From assembly GCA_002424295.1 (NCBI GenBank), contig DIQY01000025.1, positions 1-24,744 on the forward strand: a stretch of DNA of 24,744 nucleotides. Reading direction: 5' to 3'. This document shows positions 18,946-24,744 of the stretch, in pieces. Source of the DNA: Ruminococcaceae bacterium UBA5450 (GTDB taxonomy: Bacteria; Bacillota; Clostridia; Oscillospirales; Acutalibacteraceae). Numbering within the stretch: position 1 is the stretch's first letter; every line of letters starts with the position of its first letter. The translations under genes were made by a program, and so were the position numbers. The notes beneath the pieces are model-generated. The model ran no database searches. It worked only from the letters and a program-made list of their open reading frames with translations, and was not told where the DNA came from.

Positions 18946-20148
18946 ATGTTGCTGCAAGATAAAACCATTTTATTGGGAATTTCCGGCAGTATTGCCGCTT
19001 ATAAAGCTGCCGATCTCGCAAGCCGTCTTCATCATCAGGGTGCAAAAGTTCACACCTTGATGACCGAAAACGCCTGCAAACTGATTTCACCAATGACCTT
19101 TGAAGGCGTAACAGGGCAAAAAGCGGTCTCAGATACATTTGATCAAAACTATCAATATCATGTAGAACATGTTTCTCTTGCGAAACAGGCTGATCTTGTT
19201 TTGGTTGCGCCGGCCACCGCAAATGTGATTGCAAAATTGGCAAACGGAATCGCGGATGACATGCTGACAACAACGGTTCTTGCCTGCCGCTGCAAAAAGA
19301 TGATCGCACCAACGATGAATACTGGAATGTATGAAAATCCGGTAACACAAGATAATCTCGAAAAATTGCGTCATTACGGGTGGATCATCATCGAGCCTGC
19401 CTGCGGAATGCTCGCCTGCGGAGACATTGGGGCTGGAAAATTCCCCGAACCTGCAGATATCCTGGAATATGTGCTAAAAGAAATCGCCGAAAAAAAGGAT
19501 ATGGCAGGGCTAAAGGTGCTGGTGACTGCCGGTCCCACTCAGGAGCCATTGGATCCGGTACGATACCTCACAAATCATTCCACCGGAAAGATGGGATACG
19601 AACTGGCACGAAATGCCATGCGCCGCGGCGCCGAGGTCACGTTGGTTTCTGGAAAGACCGCACTTCCTTCTCCAGCTTTCGTAAAAACGGTGTCTGTTGG
19701 TTCTGCCCAAGAGATGTTCGACGCAGTTCTCTCGGCAGCGCCCGAACAGAATCTTTTTGCTTTTGCTGCCGCTGTTGCCGATTATCGTCCGGCAGTTGTT
19801 GCGGATCAAAAATTAAAAAAAGAAAATGGTAATTTTTCGGATATTCCTCTTTCTTCCACTCCGGATATTTTGAAAACTATTGGAAGCCAAAAGAAAAAGG
19901 GTCAAATGATCTGCGGCTTTTCGATGGAAACAGAACATTTAATTGAAAATTCGAGAAAAAAGCTGCAAAAAAAGCATGCTGATTTAATTGCTGCCAACAA
20001 TCTTCGCACACCAGGCGCAGGTTTTGGCACTGATACAAATGTGATCACCCTGATTTCAGATTCTGAAGAAATGGAGCTGCCGCAGCTTTCCAAATACGAA
20101 ACAGCCGGAAAAATTTGGGACACGCTGCTTTCTTTGCAAAAAAAATAA
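18946..20148 (+). CDS. coaBC: Bifunctional phosphopantothenoylcysteine synthetase/decarboxylase
   Basis: A 400-residue protein, usual size. The N-terminal flavin-dependent CoaC decarboxylase domain shows ILLGISGSIAAYKA, catalytic His75 (HVEH), LVAPATANVIAKLANGIADD, PTMN (122-125) and the active-site Cys158 (GMLACGDIG). The CoaB synthetase domain starts at about residue 187 with VLVTAGPTQEPLDPVRYLTNHSTGKMG and contains FAFAAAVADYRP and the KLKK lysines. It makes phosphopantetheine from phosphopantothenate and cysteine. The frame opens at 18895 and has another ATG at 18937, but AAAGGA eight bases before the ATG at 18946 decides the start. It is divergent from the ECF gene. Confidence 0.95.
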   Translation: MLLQDKTILLGISGSIAAYKAADLASRLHHQGAKVHTLMTENACKLISPMTFEGVTGQKAVSDTFDQNYQYHVEHVSLAKQADLVLVAPATANVIAKLANGIADDMLTTTVLACRCKKMIAPTMNTGMYENPVTQDNLEKLRHYGWIIIEPACGMLACGDIGAGKFPEPADILEYVLKEIAEKKDMAGLKVLVTAGPTQEPLDPVRYLTNHSTGKMGYELARNAMRRGAEVTLVSGKTALPSPAFVKTVSVGSAQEMFDAVLSAAPEQNLFAFAAAVADYRPAVVADQKLKKENGNFSDIPLSSTPDILKTIGSQKKKGQMICGFSMETEHLIENSRKKLQKKHADLIAANNLRTPGAGFGTDTNVITLISDSEEMELPQLSKYETAGKIWDTLLSLQKK

Positions 20149-20214
20149 CCAGCGCATAATTATCTGCAGGCAGAACAAACTAAAAGTATCCCAAATAAAA
20201 AAGAGGTGCTTAAT

Positions 20215-20553
20215 ATGTCGAATCTGCATTGCAGTGTAAGTGATTGTGCAAATAATAACCAAAATCTCTGCTGCCGCCCGGATATTGAGGTAGTAGGAAA
20301 ATCTGCCTGTGGCTGCGAACAAACCAGCTGCAGCGATTTTCAGAAACGCCAGGGTGCTTCTAATTCTACAGGTGCTACTTCCGATCCTAACGAGAGCCTG
20401 GATGTCCACTGTGAGGCTGAAAACTGTTCTTATAATAACAAAGGATATTGTGATGCCTCCAATGTACAAATGACCAGCTGCTCAACGCATGGCTGCACCG
20501 ATTGTAAATCTGAAACTGCCTGCTTCACTTTTAAGATGCAGCAATCCCGTTAA
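20215..20553 (+). CDS. DUF1540 protein with two cysteine-rich repeats
   Basis: A 112-residue protein with two DUF1540 units, at about residues 3-45 and 65-108. Each has the pattern C-x4-C-x-N-N-x3-C-C/C-D ending C-x2-C-x2-F (HCSVSDCANNNQNLC and HCEAENCSYNNKGYC). The regular cysteines suggest metal binding or disulfides; the function is unknown. A serine/threonine-rich linker joins them. GAGGTG precedes the ATG at 20215; a GTG at 20206 lies inside that ribosome binding site and is rejected. It follows coaBC by 66 bases with no terminator seen between, so it may be read from the coaBC promoter. Confidence 0.85.
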   Translation: MSNLHCSVSDCANNNQNLCCRPDIEVVGKSACGCEQTSCSDFQKRQGASNSTGATSDPNESLDVHCEAENCSYNNKGYCDASNVQMTSCSTHGCTDCKSETACFTFKMQQSR

Positions 20554-20559
20554 ATTCAC

Positions 20560-20596
20560 AAAGGGCTTTGAAAGAAAACTCTTTCAAAGCCCTTTC
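20560..20596. terminator. Bidirectional terminator between DUF1540 gene and sirtuin
   Basis: AAAGGGCTTTGAAAGA (20560-20575) pairs perfectly with TCTTTCAAAGCCCTTT (20580-20595). Confidence 0.9.
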
Positions 20597-20610
20597 GCTT
20601 TATTCTGGTT

Positions 20611-21336
20611 TTATTCTACATGAATTTGTTCCAGTACTTCTCCTACCGGTGCATGAATGACCAGATCTGCCCGCCGATCTGCGGAAGTCTCGGATTTATT
20701 GATCAAAACGAGGCGATGTCCGCGGTAATAATCGATCAAAGATGCCGCAGGATATACAACAAGAGAAGTTCCTGCGATGATCAACATATCTGCAGCAGAA
20801 ATCATTTCAAGGGCTCCGTCAAGCGTATCACTGTCAAGCCCTTCTTCATAAAGCACCACATCGGGTTTAATGGTGCCGCCGCAGCTGCAGTGCGGAACGC
20901 CTTTGCTTTTCCGAATAGAATCCATCTCATAGAATTTATGGCATCGCTCACAATAATTGCGCAAAACACTGCCGTGCAATTCATAGACTTTTTGGCTGCC
21001 GGCCGCTTGATGCAGCCCATCAATATTCTGCGTGACAACTGCTGAAAGCTTTCCCGCTTTTTCCATTTCGGCCAACTTACGGTGTGCCGCATTTGGCTTT
21101 GCATCAGGATAAAGAAGTTTATCCCGATAAAAATCAAAAAATTCTTCCGGATGCTGCCTATAAAAACTGTGACTCAGCATTACCTCCGGAGGATATTTAT
21201 ATTTCTGATGATAAAGACCGTCTACACTGCGAAAATCCGGAATTCCACTCTCGGTGGAAACACCTGCTCCGCCAAAAAAGACGATCCGTTTACTCTGGTC
21301 GATCATATTCTGCAATTCTTCCAGTTCTTTTTTCAT
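20611..21336 (-). CDS. NAD-dependent protein deacylase (sirtuin)
   Basis: A 241-residue SIR2-family enzyme that removes acyl groups from lysines using NAD. Motifs are FFGGAGVSTESGIPDFR (20-36), TQNIDGLHQ (102-110), catalytic His121 in ELHGS, the zinc cysteines Cys129, Cys132, Cys150 and Cys152, and IIAGTSLVVYPAA near the C-terminus. It lacks the Tyr/Arg pair seen right after the first motif in desuccinylases (here DGLYHQKYKY), suggesting deacetylase activity, an inference. AAGGAGG precedes the ATG at 21336, so the longer frame from 21378 is not used. Confidence 0.93.
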   Translation of the reverse strand: MKKELEELQNMIDQSKRIVFFGGAGVSTESGIPDFRSVDGLYHQKYKYPPEVMLSHSFYRQHPEEFFDFYRDKLLYPDAKPNAAHRKLAEMEKAGKLSAVVTQNIDGLHQAAGSQKVYELHGSVLRNYCERCHKFYEMDSIRKSKGVPHCSCGGTIKPDVVLYEEGLDSDTLDGALEMISAADMLIIAGTSLVVYPAASLIDYYRGHRLVLINKSETSADRRADLVIHAPVGEVLEQIHVE

Positions 21337-21411
21337 CGAAAACTGCCTCCTTTTTCGAATAATTTCAGTATAGCACAATTTTGAAAGTTCCGTACAAAAA
21401 TCCTTTTCTAA

Positions 21412-21440
21412 TTGTCTTTTACCTGATTTTATGGTAGCAT
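21412..21440 (+). promoter_or_regulatory. Promoter of the GyrI-like gene
   Basis: TTGTCT (21412-21417), 17-base spacer, TAGCAT (21435-21440). Transcription would start near 21447, before the ribosome binding site GGAGGTG. Confidence 0.5.
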
Positions 21441-21478
21441 CAGAAATAGGAAAATACGTTGCGGAGGTGCAGCTTTCA

Positions 21479-22111
21479 ATGGCATTCGATTATAAAAAAG
21501 AATATAAAGAATTTTATATGCCGAAAAACAAACCGGAAATCATTGACATTCCAACGATGAATTTTATTGCGGTTCGCGGCAAAGGAAACCCAAATGAAGC
21601 TGACGGAGAATATAAAACCGCCATGAGTCTGCTCTACGGAATTGCTTTTACGATCAAAATGAGCAAAAAAAGCGGTCACGTCTTGGACGGCTATTTTGAC
21701 TATGTGGTACCACCCTTAGAAGGCTTTTGGTGGCAGGACAACATCAGTGGAATCGATTATCTTCATAAGGAAACTTATCAATGGATTTCTCTCATTCGCC
21801 TGCCTGATTTTGTAAAAAAATCAGATTTTGACTGGGCAGTCGCAGAAGCTTCCCGAAAAAAGAAGGCTGATTTTTCTAAAGCAGAATTTTTAACCTACCA
21901 TGAGGGCCTTTGCGTACAGTGTATGCATATTGGTCCTTTCGATGACGAACCAAAAACGATTGCTCTGATGGAACAATTTGCAAAAGACCTGGGATATGTG
22001 ATCGATATCACGCCTTTTCGCTATCATCATGAAATCTATTTAAGCGATGCAAGAAGATGCGATCCACAAAAACTTCGGACTGTGATTCGGCATCCGATCA
22101 AAAAGCTTTAA
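21479..22111 (+). CDS. GyrI-like small-molecule-binding domain protein
   Basis: A 210-residue soluble protein resembling stand-alone GyrI-like proteins: KPEIIDIPTMNFIAVRGKGNPNE at the start, then YGIAFTIKMSKK, and the conserved LCVQCMHIGPFDDEPKTIALMEQF and YHHEIYLSDARRCDPQKLRTVIRHPI near the end. The fold binds hydrophobic ligands; related members hydrolyse small cyclic compounds, but the activity here is unknown. There is no DNA-binding domain. GGAGGTG lies upstream of the ATG at 21479; an ATG at 21431 overlaps the promoter and is rejected. A strong terminator follows. Confidence 0.85.
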   Translation: MAFDYKKEYKEFYMPKNKPEIIDIPTMNFIAVRGKGNPNEADGEYKTAMSLLYGIAFTIKMSKKSGHVLDGYFDYVVPPLEGFWWQDNISGIDYLHKETYQWISLIRLPDFVKKSDFDWAVAEASRKKKADFSKAEFLTYHEGLCVQCMHIGPFDDEPKTIALMEQFAKDLGYVIDITPFRYHHEIYLSDARRCDPQKLRTVIRHPIKKL

Positions 22112-22119
22112 AAAAACAG

Positions 22120-22153
22120 AAAAAGGGCGGCGGAATTTTCCGTCGCCCTTTTT
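22120..22153. terminator. Terminator between the GyrI-like gene and htpG
   Basis: AAAAAGGGCGGCGGAA pairs with TTCCGTCGCCCTTTTT (one G-T wobble). Confidence 0.9.
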
Positions 22154-22187
22154 CAGCCTCTTTCCTTACTCTGCGATTCTGTTATCT

Positions 22188-24092
22188 TTAAACCATCAGA
22201 TCACAAATGGCATTACTAAACGCCACCGGATCAGAAATCGGAACGCCCTCGATCAAAAGTGCCTGATTATAAAGCAGTTTAGAATATTTCTTAAGCTTTT
22301 CCGGATCCTCTTTATAAAGCTCCTGCAGCTTTGTAAAGACCGGATGATTTGCGTTGAGTTCCAGCACGCGCTGTGCCTTTACATTGCCTTTTTCTTCTCC
22401 GGGCATAGAATTCAGCACTTTTTCCATCTCAATTGACAGAGCGCCATCGGTAGAAAGGCAAACCGGATGACTCTTTAATTTTTGCGAAACAATTACCTGC
22501 TTCACTTCATCTCCAAGATCATCTTTCATCGTATTGAGCAGATCTTTGTTTTCTTCGACCAGCTTTTTGGCTGTCTCTTTTTCTTCTTCTGTCTCCAAGC
22601 CAAGATCATTATCGGAAACGGATTTAAATTCTTTATCATTATATTTTGCAAGAATCTTGAGAGCAAACTCATCCACACCCTCAGTCAGATACAAAATCTC
22701 ATAATCTCTTTCTTTTAGTGCTTCTGTCTGCGGCAGCAGATCCACTTTGGCAACGCTATCTCCGGAAGCATAATAAATATACTTCTGGTCCTCTTTCATT
22801 CTGGAAACATATTCTTGGAGCGTAACCATCTTTTTCTCTTTACTGGACCAGAACATCAACAGATCCTGTAAAAGTTCTTTCTGCTGACCAAAGTTTGCAT
22901 AGACGCCATATTTTAGCTGCAGACCGAAAGCCTTAAAGAATTTCTCATAATTTTCGCGGTCATTCTTGAGCATATTCTGCAGCTCTTCCTTGATTTTTTT
23001 CTCAAGGCGGCCTTCAATTAATTTCAGCTGACGGTCATGCTGCAGCATTTCACGCGAGATATTGAGCGACAGATCCTGACTGTCTACGAGGCCCTGCACA
23101 AAACTAAAGCAATCCGGAAGCAGATCTGCACACTTGTCCATAATCAAAACGCCGTTAGAATAAAGCTGCAGTCCCTTTTCATAGCTCTTGCTGTAATAAT
23201 CATAGCTCGCGTGACTCGGGATAAAGAGCAAAGCATCATAAGTAGCGGTTCCTTCCGTACTGCTGCGAATAATCTTGAGCGGTTTTTCGTAATCAAAGAA
23301 TTTATCCCGATAAAACTGCTCATACTCTTCGTTTGTCACTTCATTCTTATTTTTGCGCCAAATTGGCACCATGGAATTGAGTGTCTCGATCTCTGTATAT
23401 GTCTCGTACTCCGGCTTCGCGTCCTTCGGGGCATCTGCCGGTTTCTCTTTCATACGGCTCTTTTCAAGCTCCATCTTGATCGGATAGCGAATATAATCGC
23501 TGTATTTTTTCACAAGGCGCTTAATTGTAAAGCCGTCAAGATACTGGTCATAGGATTCTTCTTCCGAATTTTCCGGCAGCAAATACAAGGTGATTTTTGT
23601 ACCGCGCCCTTCTTTTTCACAGGAGTCGACCGTATATCCCTCTACGCCGCTGCTTTCCCATTTCCATGCTTCATCACTGCCATAGGCCTTGCTTTCTACC
23701 ACTACTTTAGAGCTGACCATAAATGCCGCATAGAATCCAACTCCAAATTGTCCGATAATATCGATATTATCGGATTTTTCATTATTTTTCTTAAAATCTA
23801 GCGAGCCGGATTTTGCAATCGTACCCAGATTATTCTCCAGCTCTTCCTTCGTCATGCCACAGCCATTATCCTCAATCGTCAGCGTACGATTTTCTTTGTC
23901 TGCTGTAATCCGAATCTCGAAATCATCTCTGGAAAGGCCCGTATCTCCATCCTGCAGAGTCTTATAATAAAGCTTGTCGATGGCATCGCTCGCATTACTG
24001 ATTAACTCTCTTAAAAAAATCTCTTTGTGCGTATAAATAGAATGAATCATCAGATCCAAAAGCCGTTTTGATTCTGCCTTAAATTGCTTCAT
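22188..24092 (-). CDS. htpG: Molecular chaperone HtpG (Hsp90)
   Basis: A 634-residue protein, full length for bacterial Hsp90. The N-terminal ATPase (GHKL) domain shows IFLRELISNASDAIDKL, the ATP-lid region DNGCGMTKEEL and GQFGVGFYAAFMV. The middle domain contains the ATP-contacting LNISREMLQ and the C-terminal dimerisation domain is complete. It folds client proteins in the cytoplasm. GAGG precedes the ATG at a somewhat long spacing. A sigma-A-type promoter and a CIRCE operator lie directly upstream, so the gene should be repressed by HrcA and induced by heat. The identification is certain. Confidence 0.98.
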   Translation of the reverse strand: MKQFKAESKRLLDLMIHSIYTHKEIFLRELISNASDAIDKLYYKTLQDGDTGLSRDDFEIRITADKENRTLTIEDNGCGMTKEELENNLGTIAKSGSLDFKKNNEKSDNIDIIGQFGVGFYAAFMVSSKVVVESKAYGSDEAWKWESSGVEGYTVDSCEKEGRGTKITLYLLPENSEEESYDQYLDGFTIKRLVKKYSDYIRYPIKMELEKSRMKEKPADAPKDAKPEYETYTEIETLNSMVPIWRKNKNEVTNEEYEQFYRDKFFDYEKPLKIIRSSTEGTATYDALLFIPSHASYDYYSKSYEKGLQLYSNGVLIMDKCADLLPDCFSFVQGLVDSQDLSLNISREMLQHDRQLKLIEGRLEKKIKEELQNMLKNDRENYEKFFKAFGLQLKYGVYANFGQQKELLQDLLMFWSSKEKKMVTLQEYVSRMKEDQKYIYYASGDSVAKVDLLPQTEALKERDYEILYLTEGVDEFALKILAKYNDKEFKSVSDNDLGLETEEEKETAKKLVEENKDLLNTMKDDLGDEVKQVIVSQKLKSHPVCLSTDGALSIEMEKVLNSMPGEEKGNVKAQRVLELNANHPVFTKLQELYKEDPEKLKKYSKLLYNQALLIEGVPISDPVAFSNAICDLMV

Positions 24093-24125
24093 GACCGATC
24101 AACCTCTTCTTACTTGTTTTTAATT

Positions 24126-24152
24126 TTAGCACTCTTTATCTTTAAGTGCTAA
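24126..24152 (-). promoter_or_regulatory. CIRCE operator (HrcA) of htpG
   Basis: TTAGCACTC (24126-24134), nine-base spacer, AAGTGCTAA (24144-24152). It matches the CIRCE consensus TTAGCACTC-N9-GAGTGCTAA at 17 of 18 positions and overlaps the predicted transcription start. Confidence 0.9.
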
Positions 24153-24156
24153 AATT

Positions 24157-24185
24157 ATTGTAGCGCAAATTTTTTTATTTTTCAA
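24157..24185 (-). promoter_or_regulatory. Promoter of htpG
   Basis: On the - strand TTGAAA (24185-24180), 17-base spacer, TACAAT (24162-24157), immediately followed by the CIRCE operator. Confidence 0.85.
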
Positions 24186-24293
24186 TGAATAAATTATGAA
24201 TTTTCCATTTTGTAACAATCCTCTCCCGGCAAAAGAATCGACAGTAAGAAGTTTTTATGATAGGATAGGAACTTAGAATGGAGGAAAAGAGTA

Positions 24294-24744
24294 ATGCTAT
24301 TAAAAAAGGCCACTCAAAAGCAAATTGAGCAGCTCTTTTATAACCACTTTGCACAGGATTTCCCAAAAAACGAACGTATCCCCTTGTCACTTTGGCTTCT
24401 TGCAGAAGATTCGGGCTTTTTTGATACTCAAATTCTTACAAAAGAAGATCGTCCCCTAGGTTACACAACGCTTGCAAAATATGATTCCATTGTTCTCATC
24501 TATTATCTTTCCGTATTTAAAGAATACCGAAACTATGGCTATGGATCTGATTTTCTCTCGAAAATTTGGGAACTTTGTTCCTCAGAAAAAGCGATTTATG
24601 TTGAAGTTGACCGTCCTGGATTTGGAAAAACAGATGCTGAAAATCGAATTCGACAGCGACGAATTTCTTTTTACCATCGCAATCATTTTCTGGATACTGA
24701 TGTTCAGTTTAAACTGTTCGGCGCTGATTTGGAACTGATGGTCT
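24294..24744 (+). CDS. GNAT N-acetyltransferase, partial (runs off the window)
   Basis: An open frame of 150 codons starting at ATG with GGAGG nine bases upstream and continuing past the last base. After an N-terminal segment (LLKKATQKQIEQLFYNHFAQDFP) comes a GNAT core. It contains TTLAKYDSIVLIYYLSVFKEYRNYGYGSDFL, where EYRNYGYGS is the acetyl-CoA-binding R/Q-x-x-G-x-G/A motif. It continues with KAIYVEVDRP and RRISFYHRNHF, the usual last strand and helix. The acyl acceptor is unknown. It is divergent from htpG. Confidence 0.88.
   Translation, partial: MLLKKATQKQIEQLFYNHFAQDFPKNERIPLSLWLLAEDSGFFDTQILTKEDRPLGYTTLAKYDSIVLIYYLSVFKEYRNYGYGSDFLSKIWELCSSEKAIYVEVDRPGFGKTDAENRIRQRRISFYHRNHFLDTDVQFKLFGADLELMV

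Noticed and set aside
23037..23801. 254-residue + strand ORF opposite htpG
   Set aside because: It is fully antisense to the highly conserved htpG coding frame and has no ribosome binding site.

Overview
The window is a chromosomal stretch of a spore-forming, low-to-moderate GC Firmicute. The cotJABC spore-coat operon, a SpoVB-type flippase, strong GGAGG ribosome binding sites, a DUF1540 protein, paired cytidylate-kinase-like proteins and a CIRCE-controlled htpG point to the Clostridia, plausibly the Oscillospiraceae/Ruminococcaceae group. The family-level placement is inference.

Layout. (1) Positions 1-4782: the 3' end of pheA, prmA (-), a SpoVB-like flippase (+), a DUF4203-like membrane protein (-), a CmpB/PF06541 membrane protein (+) and a 29-residue membrane peptide. 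(2) Positions 4806-5440: the cotJ operon with cotJA, cotJB and only the first 33 codons of cotJC. (3) Positions 5412-14071: an element of about 8.6 kb sitting inside cotJC. (4) Positions 14055-14569: the remaining 165 codons of cotJC. (5) Positions 14896-24744: housekeeping genes. These are a frameshifted acetyltransferase, two divergent cytidylate-kinase-like genes flanking a 32-residue membrane peptide, and a pantothenate/CoA cluster (coaX, an ECF S component, coaBC). A DUF1540 protein, a sirtuin, a GyrI-like protein, htpG and the start of another acetyltransferase complete this part.

The main discovery is the element. Its two ends share an identical 17-bp core (5412-5428 and 14055-14071), and its last gene is a large serine recombinase (12598-14040) whose stop codon lies in the right attachment arm. 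Joining the two cores in silico restores an uninterrupted 198-residue CotJC (manganese-catalase family) with all expected metal ligands. It also produces a circle of 8643 bp whose junction is a 50-bp site with perfect 10-bp inverted arms, as expected for a serine-recombinase attP. The arrangement mirrors the skin element of sigK and the other sporulation-gene intervening elements: the gene is broken in vegetative cells and presumably repaired in the mother cell. The cargo is not skin-like phage DNA. It comprises a FIST-GGDEF diguanylate cyclase, an ATC-hydrolase-like protein, an intracellular clostripain-family (C11) peptidase next to a seven-repeat FG-GAP propeller without a signal peptide, and three small proteins of unknown function. 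One of these might be a recombination directionality factor.

All functional calls come from reading motifs by eye. No database search was possible, so novelty statements are from memory.
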